Shown: positions 25,217 through 34,486 of the stretch, in pieces | Position numbering within the stretch: position 1 is the stretch's first letter | Layout of the letters: each line of letters starts with the position of its first letter | NCBI RefSeq assembly: GCF_003268275.1 | Contig: NZ_QLYR01000001.1 | Span: 930,001-994,000 of the forward strand | Reading direction: 5' to 3' | DNA length: 64,000 nt | From: Hydrogeniiclostridium mannosilyticum | Lineage (GTDB): Bacteria; Bacillota; Clostridia; Oscillospirales; Acutalibacteraceae | Made by a program: the position numbers and the translations under genes | The notes under the pieces: generated by a model | The model's database searches: none | Told to the model about the DNA's origin: nothing | The model's input: only the letters and a program-made list of their open reading frames with translations

Positions 25217-26068
25217 ATGGAAAACATCGCCTATTATAATGGAAAAATCGCTTCTATTGAAGAGATGACCATCCCCATAAACGACCGAAGCAGCTATTTC
25301 GGCGACGGCGTCTACGATGCCACCTACACCCGCAACCACATTCCCTTTGCCCTGGAGGAGCACATCGACCGCATCTACCGCAGCGCCGCGATGCTGAAAA
25401 TTTCCGCCCCCATGCTGAAGGATGAAATGGGCCGCCTGCTGCGTGAGCTGGTCCGCCGGGTGGACTGCCCGGAGCAGATGCTCTACTGGCAGGTTACCCG
25501 CGGAACCGCCATGCGCGCCCATGCCTTTCCCAAGGAGGATAAGCCGAATCTTTGGGTGCTCTCCTGGCCCTGCAGCGTCAAGGATATCCACGCAAAGCTG
25601 AAGCTTTGCACCATGGAGGACACCCGCTATTTGCACTGTAATATCAAGACGCTCAATCTGATCCCCAATGTTCTGGCCGCTCAAAAAGCGGCTGAGCTCG
25701 GCTGTGACGAGACGGTCCTGCACCGCGGGAACCGGGTTACCGAATGTGCGCACAGCAACGTCTCCATTCTGAAGGACGGCGTTTTCCGTACCGCTCCGAC
25801 CGACAATCTTATTCTGCCGGGCATCACCCGCGGGCATATCCTGCAAATCTGCCGTGAAAACGGCATCCCTGTAGATGAAACCGCCTTTACGCTGGAGGAG
25901 ATGATGCAGGCGGACGAGGTCGTGGTTTCTGCATCCAGCGTGTTCGGCCTGCCCGCCGTCGAAATCGACGGCAAACCGGTGGGCGGTAGAGCGCCCGAAT
26001 TGCTGGAGGTTATTCAGCAGGCCTATATGAAAAAATTCCTGACTGAGACCACCCCACAGGCCGGCTGA
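25217..26068 (+). CDS. dat: D-amino acid aminotransferase (PLP fold type IV)
   Basis: A 283-residue PLP enzyme. SSYFGDGVYDATYTRN is the family's N-terminal motif. Lys144 in NIKTLNLIPN is the Schiff-base lysine. Arg100 and His102 in MRAHAFP match the Arg/His carboxylate trap known in Bacillus D-alanine transaminase, which favours that over branched-chain aminotransferase. LPGITRGHIL is the PLP phosphate loop. It would make D-glutamate from D-alanine for cell-wall synthesis. The start has GGAAAGGA 8 bases upstream. Confidence 0.88.
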   Translation: MENIAYYNGKIASIEEMTIPINDRSSYFGDGVYDATYTRNHIPFALEEHIDRIYRSAAMLKISAPMLKDEMGRLLRELVRRVDCPEQMLYWQVTRGTAMRAHAFPKEDKPNLWVLSWPCSVKDIHAKLKLCTMEDTRYLHCNIKTLNLIPNVLAAQKAAELGCDETVLHRGNRVTECAHSNVSILKDGVFRTAPTDNLILPGITRGHILQICRENGIPVDETAFTLEEMMQADEVVVSASSVFGLPAVEIDGKPVGGRAPELLEVIQQAYMKKFLTETTPQAG

Positions 26069-26179
26069 ACATTTTTTGCGTACCGGCCCGGCCGCTCCCG
26101 TTTTCCCCCATAAGCCCTTTACACACCTGAAAGGGCGGGAGCATTCCCTCAGCCATATAAATTCAATAAAAATTTACGT

Positions 26180-26209
26180 ACCGGGCGTTGCAGGCGCCCG
26201 GTATTTTTT
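26180..26209 (+). terminator. Terminator of dat
   Basis: ACCGGGCG - TTGCAGG - CGCCCGGT followed by ATTTTTTC. Confidence 0.88.
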
Positions 26210-26326
26210 CAGGCGGCTCCAGCCACCCAGCTGTAAGAAAAATGTAAGGCTTTCTCCGGTGTTCCGTCAGGATTCATTGGTAAAATAATCCCCGTATAAA
26301 ACTGGAAATGAAAGCGAGAAGACTTT

Positions 26327-26956
26327 ATGAATGAATTCATCCTAAAAAGCTATGAACTGCTCACCGTCTTGCTGCCGGCGGCAGCGGTTTTATTCCTACT
26401 GAGAAAAGCTTATGCCTCCAAGAGGCTCAGCCTGCCGCCCGGGCATTTTCTTTGGCTGGTGCTGTTTGCCGCCTACATCGGCGCCATCTTCTATTTGACC
26501 GGGGCGGGAACCGTCTACCACATCAGCCTCTATGGGCTTGAAATCCGGTCCGCTCAGGTGAACCTTCTGCCCTTTTCCCGGGAAGTCGATTTCGCCGCCT
26601 ACCTGCAGAACATCCTGCTGTTTCTTCCGCTTGGGATGCTGCTCCCCCTCATCTGGCCCTCGCTGCGCCGGCTGTCTTTTACGGTGCTGAGCGGCTTCTC
26701 TCTTTCTCTGCTCATCGAGGCCAGCCAACTGCTGAACAACCGCAGGACCGATGTTGACGACCTGATTCTAAACACGCTGGGAGCCCTGCTGGGCTATTGC
26801 CTGTTTCTGTTGCTCCGGCCAGCGCTGCGGCGGATAAAATATCAATCCGCCGGACTCTTTAAAAGCGAGCCCTTCCTTTACACCGGCGCACTGTTTCTGG
26901 GGCATTTCCTTCTGTTTAATGAATTTGGGCTCGCCAGGCTGCTCTACCATTTCTGA
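26327..26956 (+). CDS. VanZ family membrane protein
   Basis: A 209-residue protein with about five membrane helices. The VanZ signature is visible in QVNLLPFSREVDFAAYLQNI (where the family has NLIPF...N) and LLFLPLGMLLPLI, followed by LIEASQLLNNRRTDVDDLI, the conserved RxxDxDDLIxNxxG motif. VanZ relatives affect teicoplanin resistance in enterococci, but most homologues have no tested role. It is a lone gene that starts at ATG 26327. Confidence 0.9.
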   Translation: MNEFILKSYELLTVLLPAAAVLFLLRKAYASKRLSLPPGHFLWLVLFAAYIGAIFYLTGAGTVYHISLYGLEIRSAQVNLLPFSREVDFAAYLQNILLFLPLGMLLPLIWPSLRRLSFTVLSGFSLSLLIEASQLLNNRRTDVDDLILNTLGALLGYCLFLLLRPALRRIKYQSAGLFKSEPFLYTGALFLGHFLLFNEFGLARLLYHF

Positions 26957-27230
26957 ACCGGCGCTACTCGTTAAACAGGTTGAAATCCACGGGCAGGCCA
27001 TTCATCCCCTTGTTTGTAGAACGCTTTATCTATTTTGATTTTATTAAAAAGAATTTTCTTACAGCGCCCCGCTTTTGTTTTAAACCAGGCTGGAAAGATT
27101 GATAAAATAAGGGTTCCCGCTTTTCCTCTTACCGTTTCTTTTCCGCCTTACAGCTTCGCAAGGTTAAAGAGCTATATTTTCGTTACCAGGCGCATAGGAA
27201 TTGTATCTTTACCCATACCGGGGCCATACT

Positions 27231-27261
27231 AAAAGGGCGCCGCTATATTTTTAGCGCACCC
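27231..27261 (-). terminator. Terminator overlapping the tetR stop
   Basis: On the minus strand GGGTGCGCTA - AAAATA - TAGCGGCGCCC followed by TTTTAG; the stop codon lies in the loop/3' arm. Confidence 0.7.
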
Positions 27262-27845
27262 TCGCTTCCCTTTTGAAAAAAGCCCATTCCGTACATCATA
27301 ATATCCTCCGCCATCGCGGCCACCTCCTCGGCACTGGTGGCCATTCCCTCGGCAAGCCACTTCTGCAGCAGCCCAATACAGCCGGCGCTGACAAAGGCAT
27401 AGAAAAACTCAATCTGCTTTGGTGTGGCGGCGGCGAAAAAACGGGAGTACGCGGTAAGGCATTTTTCCCTGCCGGTGTTGACCAAGCGGTAGGCAAACGC
27501 CTTGTCGCCGTAATCCCCCAATGTCACCGTGCAGAGGTCCGCGTTATCCTTCAGGCATTGAAAGATCCCCGTGGTGATTTTCACCGGCGAAACATCCTGA
27601 GCCGTCTCCAGTAAAGGGGACAGGGCCTTTTGGAAGTCCGCCATCATTTCCTCCTCTATCTGATCCCGCAGGTCGTAAATATCCTTATAATGCAGGTAAA
27701 AGGTGCCGCGGTTGATGCCTGCGGCCGCGCAAAGCTCCCTGATGGAAATATCCTGAATCGGCTTCTGGCGCAGCAGCTCCGTAAAAGCCTTGCGAATCAG
27801 CATTCTTGTCACGCGGGTCCGGTGGTCGTTGCCGGTTGGTTTCAT
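27243..27845 (-). CDS. TetR family transcriptional regulator
   Basis: A 200-residue repressor-type protein. The N-terminal helix-turn-helix reads RKAFTELLRQKPIQDIS, then IRELCAAAGINRGTFYLHYK, the standard TetR DNA-binding pattern. The C-terminal ligand domain is not assignable. ATG 27845 has AAGGAGG 8 bases upstream. It is divergent from the epimerase gene, and the gap holds a perfect 10-bp inverted repeat (27931-27964) that it may bind, which would control both genes. Confidence 0.9.
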   Translation of the reverse strand: MKPTGNDHRTRVTRMLIRKAFTELLRQKPIQDISIRELCAAAGINRGTFYLHYKDIYDLRDQIEEEMMADFQKALSPLLETAQDVSPVKITTGIFQCLKDNADLCTVTLGDYGDKAFAYRLVNTGREKCLTAYSRFFAAATPKQIEFFYAFVSAGCIGLLQKWLAEGMATSAEEVAAMAEDIMMYGMGFFQKGSEGALKI

Positions 27846-27930
27846 AAATCCACCCTCCTTTTACTGGTCGACAGCTTGATCTTAAAACAAAAAAATGTCC
27901 AAACCGAAAACTTTTTATGAAGCAATTTTA

Positions 27931-27964
27931 TTATTCAACAATGTCTGTTCAAACTGTTGAATAA
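27931..27964. promoter_or_regulatory. Candidate TetR operator (inverted repeat)
   Basis: TTATTCAACA and TGTTGAATAA, perfectly complementary over 10 bases with a 14-base spacer, between the divergent tetR and epimerase genes and 27 bases before the epimerase -35 box. Confidence 0.6.
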
Positions 27965-27990
27965 CGGGACAATGCCCCTGATTTTGCTTA

Positions 27991-28019
27991 TTGTGAGCTT
28001 CTCTACCTTTGAATATAAT
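27991..28019 (+). promoter_or_regulatory. Promoter of the epimerase gene
   Basis: TTGTGA (27991-27996), a 17-base spacer and TATAAT (28014-28019). Confidence 0.7.
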
Positions 28020-28070
28020 ACTGTTAGAAAAGAAAATCAACACCGAGTCTAAAGCAAAGAAGGTAATTTT

Positions 28071-29072
28071 ATGATGCGTCTATATATCGTGACCGGGGCC
28101 AACGGACATCTGGGCGGCACCATCGTGCGCATGCTCCAGAAAAAAGGGGCGCCGGTGCGCGGGCTTATTCTGCCGGGTGAAACAGCGGCGGCGCTGGAGG
28201 GTGTTTCCTACATTGAGGGGGATGTAAGAAATATAGAGAGCCTGCGCCCATTGTTTGAGAACACGCAGGGCTATGAGGTCTACGTCATCCATACCGCCGG
28301 TATCATTGATATTTCCGAGCACGTTTCCCCGCTGCTCTATGATGTAAATGTAAACGGCGCCCGGAATATTATCGCCCTTTGCAGGGAGTACGCGGCCAAG
28401 CGGCTGCTGTATGTCAGCTCGGTCCATGCCATTCCGGAAAAGGACCACTTTCAGGTTTTGCATGAGGTCCGGCGCTTTTCCCCGGACTGGGTGGTGGGCG
28501 GCTACGCTAAAACCAAGGCGGAGGCCACCCAGGCTGTGCTGGATGCCGTACAGGAGGGGCTCGATGCCGTTGTTGTGCACCCGTCCGGCATCCTCGGCCC
28601 TTATGACCGCTCCGGCAACCACCTGGTTCAGCTTGTCAATGATTACATCAACGGTAAGCTCCCCGCCTGTGTCAACGGCGGTTATGACTTTGTCGATGTA
28701 CGGGATGTTGCCGACGGCTGTCTAAAGGCCATTGAAAAGGGCAAGCCGGGAGAATGCTTCATTCTCTCCAACCGCCATTATGAGGTCAAGGACGTCCTGC
28801 ACATGACTAAACGCTACTGCGGCGGACGGCGGCTGCCCGTGCTGCCCATGTGGATGGCGAAAGCCGCCGCGCCGCTGATTAGCTGGGTCTGTAAGCTGCG
28901 CAAGCGGCGCCCGCTGTACACCAAATACTCGCTGTACACACTCTCCAGCAATGACAAATTCAGCCATGACAAGGCCACCGTGGAGCTGGGCTACCGTCCC
29001 CGGGACCTCGCCCAAACCATTCGCGACACCATTGCCTGGCTCAAGGGCGGAAAGCTGGGCTCCGCACTGTGA
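28071..29072 (+). CDS. NAD(P)-dependent epimerase/dehydratase (extended SDR)
   Basis: A 333-residue SDR protein. TGANGHLGG at residues 8-16 binds NAD(P). HTAGIIDI, LLYVSSVHAI and the catalytic pair Tyr-Lys in GGYAKTKAEA follow in order, with VVVHPSGILGPYD as the substrate-side motif. It resembles dihydroflavonol reductase-like SDRs more than sugar epimerases. The C-terminal region includes KAAAPLISWVCKLRKRRP. The substrate is unknown. It is probably controlled by the divergent TetR gene. Confidence 0.87.
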   Translation: MMRLYIVTGANGHLGGTIVRMLQKKGAPVRGLILPGETAAALEGVSYIEGDVRNIESLRPLFENTQGYEVYVIHTAGIIDISEHVSPLLYDVNVNGARNIIALCREYAAKRLLYVSSVHAIPEKDHFQVLHEVRRFSPDWVVGGYAKTKAEATQAVLDAVQEGLDAVVVHPSGILGPYDRSGNHLVQLVNDYINGKLPACVNGGYDFVDVRDVADGCLKAIEKGKPGECFILSNRHYEVKDVLHMTKRYCGGRRLPVLPMWMAKAAAPLISWVCKLRKRRPLYTKYSLYTLSSNDKFSHDKATVELGYRPRDLAQTIRDTIAWLKGGKLGSAL

Positions 29073-29095
29073 CCGGCCGATAACATGATGCTAAA

Positions 29096-29131
29096 AGCAG
29101 GCCTTCCGGCAAAACGGGACGCCTGTTTTTT
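29096..29131 (+). terminator. Terminator of the epimerase gene
   Basis: AGCAGGC and GCCTG pair around an internal stem and are followed by TTTTTT. Confidence 0.75.
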
Positions 29132-29264
29132 ATGCCCACAGGCCTTCGCACCGCACAATTGCCGCCCGGCGGAAAGCATGCTATAATTAAACGCATCAAC
29201 CAGGGCCCGCCCGCATCGGCGGGGCAGGGCCCAATCAGCTGCGAAAGCGAGGTTAAAATTCAAT

Positions 29265-29741
29265 ATGTTTCCGAAGATGAGAAGAAGCAAGCAGGAGCTG
29301 CCCCTGGCGGAAAGCCTGGCAATTTTAGAAAAGGCGCCGACCGGCGTGCTCGGCGTGCTGGACGGCGACGGCTACCCCTACACCGTGCCGCTGAACTACG
29401 TCTACCAGGACGGACAGATTTATTTTCACTGCGCAAAGGCGGGGCATAAGCTTGAAAGCCTGCAACGGCACGACAAGGTCTCGTTTTGCGTCGTGGCCCT
29501 CGACGAGGTCGTTCCACAACGCTTTGCCACCCGCTACCAAAGCGTTGTGGTCTTTGGGCGCGCCCGGGTTATTGCAGACGATGCCGTGCGCCGCATTGCG
29601 CTCCAGGCGTTGATTCAAAAATATTCTCCCGAATACGCGCGGGAGGGCAGCCAGGAAATCGAGTCCGCCTGGAATGATGTCTGCATTGTCGCCATTGCCG
29701 CCGAACAAATTACCGGAAAGGCCAACCGGCCCGGCCTGTAG
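29265..29741 (+). CDS. Pyridoxamine 5'-phosphate oxidase family protein (NimA-like)
   Basis: A 158-residue split-barrel flavin protein. TGVLGVLDGDGYPYTVPLNYVY and IYFHCAKAGHKLESL are typical of the nitroimidazole-reductase-like (NimA) branch, with VSFCVVALDEVVP and SVVVFGRARVI following. These bind FMN or haem; the NimA branch reduces nitroimidazoles, but most members are untested. The start could be ATG 29265 or ATG 29277. It is a lone gene. Confidence 0.85.
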   Translation: MFPKMRRSKQELPLAESLAILEKAPTGVLGVLDGDGYPYTVPLNYVYQDGQIYFHCAKAGHKLESLQRHDKVSFCVVALDEVVPQRFATRYQSVVVFGRARVIADDAVRRIALQALIQKYSPEYAREGSQEIESAWNDVCIVAIAAEQITGKANRPGL

Positions 29742-29791
29742 GCCATGCAGCCGGAAAAAAATTTTTTATCCATAAATCCGCCTCGGGGGCG

Positions 29792-29820
29792 TTTACTTTC
29801 CTCTTTTCCCGTGTTATAAT
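29792..29820 (+). promoter_or_regulatory. Promoter of the GH38 gene
   Basis: TTTACT, a 17-base spacer and TATAAT, 58 bases before the start. Confidence 0.65.
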
Positions 29821-29878
29821 CCGGCTGTAAGAAACGTTTTTCCCATCGAATTTTGCTTCATGCATTGGAGGAGTGCAC

Positions 29879-32481
29879 GTGGAAAAGAAAAAACTGTTTG
29901 TCGTCTGTTCCAGCCATTTGGACCGGGAATGGTATGTATCCTATGAACAAACGCGCATCTATATTGACGGCGTAATCAACCGCGTTCTGGATATTCTCGC
30001 CCGCCAGCCCGACTACCGCTTCATGCTGGACGGCCAGACCAGCGTTCTGGAGGATTACCTTGAGATCTACCCGGAGCGCGAGGAGGAAATCGCCCGCTTT
30101 GTCCAGGAGGGCCGCCTGCTGATCGGCCCCTGGTATATCCAGCCGGACGAATGCCTCCCCATTGGCGAGAGCATCGCCCGCAACCTGCTGCTTGGTGAAA
30201 AAATCTCCCGCCGTTACGGCGAGCCGATGAAGGTCGGTTATGTGCCGGACGCCTTCGGGCATATTTCCCAGCTGCCGCAGATCTTCACCCAATTCGGCAT
30301 TCACAATGCCTTTATGTCCAGGGGCTGCCCGCCCGGGACGCGCGGGACTTCATTTGGAAGGGAGCCGACGGCAGCGAGCTCACCGGCATGTATTACCCGT
30401 ACGGCGCCTGCACTATTATGGACGGCGCTCATATGCGCAAGGGCATCCGCCTGGTTGAAAACGCACAGGAATTTCAGGATAAAATCAAGGAGGCGGAGAA
30501 CATGGCCGGCTACCAGCCGGTTGCTCCTTTCACCCTGCTCACCTTCAACGGCGACATGCTGCCGCCGCCGGAGGACCCCGCCGCGCTGGGCGTCCCCTCC
30601 TATGACAACCTCTCCGACTGCTTTGCCTTAAGCGCCCAATACCGGGATCAGTTCCAGACGCTGGAGGGCGAGCTGCGCGAGAGCCCGGACATCGTCTACA
30701 ACCTACAGGACACGCTCGTCAGCCGTGTTTATTTGAAGCTGGAAAACCAGCGCGCGCAGGATTCGCTGATCCGCTTTGCAGAGCCCCTGAACGCCCTAGC
30801 CTTCGGCGCGACGAAGAAGTACCCCGCCGGGTTCCTGGCGAAATCGTGGAAATACCTGCTTGAAAACCATACACACGACGGCATCTGCGGCTGCAGCGGC
30901 AACGACGTGTGCAGCGAAATGATGACGCGCTTTCAAAAGAGCCGCAATATCTCCGACACTTACGCGCGGGTCGCCCTGGAAGCGCTCGCCGCTCAGACAG
31001 ACACACGTTTTGCGGCGGCAGAAAACGGCTACGGCACGCTTGTGGTCTTTAACCCGCAGCCCTTTGCCGCGGATGAGCCCGTCTGCGTGGAATTTGTCTA
31101 CCCCTCCAGCGAAGCGCCGGAGGCCTTCCGGGTTACCGACAGCGACGGCCATGCCTGCCCCTGCCAGATTACCGCCGCGCGCGACCGTGAATTTATCCGC
31201 TCCGACTTTAAGAGTGTGCAGCATTTTGCCAAGGACCGCGTATTCCAGGCCGTGCTTCAGGCCGGTCCGCTGCCCGCCTTCGGCATAAAGGCTTTTCGTC
31301 TGGAAAAGGCCGCCGCCAACGAGAACGCGCCCGAGGACGCACTGCTGGTCTCGAAAGAAAGCCGCACAGTCGAAAACGCTTACATTACCCTTTCCGTTGC
31401 AGACAACGGCACCCTGACTCTTACCGACAAGGCCACCGGCTATGTTTACCGGGACCTGAACTACTTTATTGAAGAGGGCGACGGCGGAGACGCCTATATC
31501 TTTAACCAGATTCCCGGCGGTTCCGTTCATGACAGCCGCAGCCTGCGCTGGGATATTGAGTTCCTTCAGGACGGCCCGCTTCAGGCCGCCTGCCGTTTAA
31601 AGGCGGAGTGGGAGCTGCCGTTTGAAATGACCGGCCATGCGGCCGGGCGTTCCGCCCAGGTTGTGAAAAACTCCCTGGAATACCTGGTGCATGTTTATGC
31701 CGGCAGTCCTGTCGTGCGCATACAGCTGCATGTAGACAACCGCTCCAAGGACCACCGGATCCGCGCCTATTTCCCCACCGGCATTCAAAGCGACCACGTC
31801 TGGGCCGACGGGCAGTTCTCCCTGGAGAAACGCACCGGCTCCCGCCTGCACGGCACCATGCCTCAACAGACTTTCTGTGCCGTCAGCGGTGAGCAGCGCG
31901 GCCTTGCCATCTTAGAAAAAGGCCTGCACCAGTACGATTACCTGGACGACGGCAACGGCACGCTGGCGCTTTCCATTATCCGCGGGCAGGGGGCCCTCTA
32001 CCGCGGCTTCTTTGAGCGCTACAACGACGAGTATTCCGAGACTCAATGCCTCGGCGGCTTCGACATGGAGTATGCTATTTATCCCTTTGCCACCCAGGGC
32101 GGGGCGCTGCCGGACATTGTTCTGCAGAAGGCCGCTCAGTTTAACACCGGCCTCCGCAGCACCCAAACCGGCAGCCATGAGGGGCGCATCCCCGCCTGCC
32201 AGAGCTTCCTGGCGCTGGAAGAGGGCGGCCTGCAGCTCTCCTCCTTCAAGCTTTCAGAGGACGGCAGTCGTATTGTGGCCCGTTTCTACAACCCCCGCGC
32301 CATATCCGTCCAGGCACGCCTGGCCCTGGCGCTTCCCGTTGACAGCGCCGTGCGCATGAATATGCACGAGGATGTGCTAGCAGCCTTGCCCGTCACAGAC
32401 GGCCGGCTCGCGTTCGAGGCCGGTCCCTGCGAAATTGTTACCCTTGGCTTTGACGGCGTGTTTTCTCCCTTGGAGCGTTGA
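29879..32481 (+). pseudogene. Glycoside hydrolase family 38 alpha-mannosidase, one frameshift
   Basis: Two overlapping frames make one ~867-residue GH38 enzyme, which removes alpha-mannose from glycans using zinc. The first frame has the metal motif CSSHLDREWYVS and the nucleophile motif GYVPDAFGHISQLPQIF. It leaves frame at the GGGG run 30321-30324, and the second frame resumes DARDFIWKG and continues through ENHTHDGICGCSGNDV to the C-terminal beta domains. One missing G restores the whole. GTG 29879 was chosen, with GGAGG 7 bases upstream. Everything else is full length, so it is either a recent knockout or a sequence error. Confidence 0.87.
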
Positions 32482-32520
32482 CCCGCCCCTAACGCCTTGA
32501 CGACAGCTTAACCTACAAAC

Positions 32521-32565
32521 AAAATTCCTGATTTTTAAACTATCGGTTTAAGGATCAGGAATTTT
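32521..32565 (+). terminator. AT-rich hairpin after the GH38 gene
   Basis: AAAATTCCTGAT (32521-32532) and ATCAGGAATTTT (32554-32565) pair perfectly, with a further inner stem TTTAAAC/GGTTTAA. It probably ends the GH38 transcript, but it also overlaps the -35 region of the next promoter, so an operator role is possible. Confidence 0.6.
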
Positions 32566-32600
32566 ATGGTATAATGGCAACAAGCTTTCAGCTTGTTGCC
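32547..32600 (+). promoter_or_regulatory. Promoter with palindrome directly after the -10 box (copy 2)
   Basis: TTTAAG (32547-32552), a 17-base spacer, TATAAT (32570-32575), then GGCAACAAGCT - TTC - AGCTTGTTGCC (32576-32600, 11 perfect pairs). Same layout as at 6240. Confidence 0.6.
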
Positions 32601-32959
32601 GGAAGCCCTCCCGCGAGCTGCCGCCGGAGCTCCTCCGGCCCTCAGCCGCTTTGAGCGTAAACCAGCCGGGGACAAAAACTCTGCTCCTTATGGCAAATAT
32701 TTTCAGAAAAATAATCTATAATAACCTATAAATCTTTTTCAGCGCTTTATCTCCGCGCCCGGGGCCGAATCATACCGGCCTTTATAAAGCGCTGCCTGAT
32801 TTGCTTTTTAGAGGCAGGCAGCCCACGCCCCTAAAATATTTTTTTGCACGGCAACTTTTCAGGGGCGCACAGCGTCTAAAAAAGGTAAGCGCGGCAAACG
32901 AAGCCCACGCCGCGGGTAAAAGGCTCTTCTATTTTAAGAAACTAAGGTAAGGATGGGGT
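32601..32959 (+). other. Long leader or gap before the SGNH hydrolase
   Basis: No gene is supported. It contains AGCGCTTTAT (32741-32750) complementary to ATAAAGCGCT (32784-32793), with an inner GGCCG/CGGCC stem, then GCTGCCTG/CAGGCAGC (32791-32822). These could fold in a ~380-base leader. No riboswitch family was recognised. Confidence 0.4.
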
Positions 32960-33880
32960 ATGATGAGCAAAAATGGAGGAAAGCCCAAATATATGAAGGG
33001 CGAGGACGGCCGTAAGCCGCTGAACAAGCTTTTGGTTATTGCCGGTATCGGCCTGGGCTGCTGCCTGCTGGCAGTATTGGGCGTTTTAGCTGTAAAGGCA
33101 GTCTTTCCGCCGGACAGCATCGTGCTTTCATCATCGCCAGCGCAGGAAAGCTCACAGCAGCCTTCGTCCACAGTGGAGGAGGCCTCTTCAACGGATCCGG
33201 TTTCCTCCGAGCCGGAGGAGCCTTCAAGCGCCGCGGAGGAAAGCCGGCCGGTTTCCTCCGCCGAAGAGCCGGAAGCCGTCCCAAGTGCCAGCGCCACGGC
33301 GCCGGTGAAGCAGGGCGATTTTTCCGATGCGCTGTTTATTGGGGACAGCCGAACGGAGGCGCTGAACGTCTACGGCGTGGTACAGGGCGCTTCGTTTCTG
33401 TCAAATAAGGGATTGGCGGTAAACACCATCTTTACCAAAGCATCCATCCGCACCGGGTCCGGCATGGCGACGGTAGCCGATGCGCTGCGGCAGGAGCCGC
33501 AGCATAAACGGGTATATATTATGCTGGGGATCAATGATCTGGGCTGGCCAAGTATGGAGACCTTTACCGGCAATTACAGCAAGCTAATCGATGCCGTCCG
33601 CTCCAGCCAGCCAAACGCCACCATCTATGTGCAGTCCATCCTGCCGGTATCCAAAAAGAAATCCGATTCCGACCCCGTTATTAACAACGCCAACATCAAT
33701 CGCTTTAACGAGCAGATTCAAAAAATGGCGGAGGAAAAGGGGGCTGTCTACCTGGAGGTCAACAAGGCCCTGATGGACAGCGCGGGGGCCCTCCCCGCAG
33801 GGGCGGCGACGGACGGCATCCACCCCAACGTAGACTATTGCAGGAAATGGGCTGAATACCTGAAGGCCAATGTAAAATAG
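32960..33880 (+). CDS. Membrane-anchored SGNH/GDSL hydrolase
   Basis: A 306-residue protein. Residues ~22-48 form an N-terminal membrane helix (LLVIAGIGLGCCLLAVLG), then a ~65-residue Ser/Glu/Pro linker, then an SGNH hydrolase domain. Block I is DALFIGDSRTEAL (catalytic Ser), block III is IMLGINDLGW and block V is ATDGIHPN (catalytic Asp/His). Such enzymes remove acetyl or acyl groups from cell-surface glycans. It lies 20 bases before the lipoprotein gene, so they form an operon, probably acting on the outer side of the membrane. Confidence 0.88.
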   Translation: MMSKNGGKPKYMKGEDGRKPLNKLLVIAGIGLGCCLLAVLGVLAVKAVFPPDSIVLSSSPAQESSQQPSSTVEEASSTDPVSSEPEEPSSAAEESRPVSSAEEPEAVPSASATAPVKQGDFSDALFIGDSRTEALNVYGVVQGASFLSNKGLAVNTIFTKASIRTGSGMATVADALRQEPQHKRVYIMLGINDLGWPSMETFTGNYSKLIDAVRSSQPNATIYVQSILPVSKKKSDSDPVINNANINRFNEQIQKMAEEKGAVYLEVNKALMDSAGALPAGAATDGIHPNVDYCRKWAEYLKANVK

Positions 33881-33900
33881 ACAGAAAGAGGTTATTTATA

Positions 33901-34416
33901 ATGAAATTGAAAAAAAGATTGACGGCGATTGCCGTAACGTTACTGGCAGGCGCGCTCATGCTGGCGGGGCTGTCTGCCTGCCAGCAGCAGGACCCGCAGG
34001 CTTCCGGCCCGGCTGTACAGAAGGAGCCGGCCGGGCAGGCCGCCGCCCTGGCGGATAGCCTAAGCAAGGGGATCCCGTTCCAGGACCAGCTGACGGCAAT
34101 GGACGGGGAAAAGGCCCGTGAGGTCTACCTGCTGGATGCGGATGCCGTAACGGAGGGCAAGGTTTATGTAAGCACCGGCGCAACCGCCGAGGAAATCGCC
34201 GTTTGGTATGCAGCCAGCCCCGAAAAGGTCGATATTGTAAAAAAAGCCCTGGAGGAACGCATCGATTATCAGCGCACAGGCTTTGAGGACTATAACGCAC
34301 AGGAATTGACAAAGCTGAAAAACCCCGTTTTAGAGGTTAAGGGTCAGTATGTCATTTTGTGCATCTCAGACGACAACGAAAAGGCAAAATCCATTATTGA
34401 CAAGGCCTTTTCCTGA
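33901..34416 (+). CDS. DUF4358-type lipoprotein
   Basis: A 171-residue secreted lipoprotein. MKLKKRLTAIAVTLLAG then LAGLSAC gives a signal peptide with lipobox LSAC (Cys26). The mature part matches DUF4358 as I recall it (EVYLLDADAVTEGKVYVSTG; GQYVILCISDDNEKAKSII). In Clostridia such proteins often sit next to acetylation or SGNH genes, and the same holds here. Function unknown; an accessory role in surface polysaccharide modification is inferred. Confidence 0.8.
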   Translation: MKLKKRLTAIAVTLLAGALMLAGLSACQQQDPQASGPAVQKEPAGQAAALADSLSKGIPFQDQLTAMDGEKAREVYLLDADAVTEGKVYVSTGATAEEIAVWYAASPEKVDIVKKALEERIDYQRTGFEDYNAQELTKLKNPVLEVKGQYVILCISDDNEKAKSIIDKAFS

Positions 34417-34486
34417 CCAGGTGCAAATTCGGCCCGCCTTTTAAACCGGGCGAGATATAAGCCCGAAAACGGAAGGGGCCACGCCA

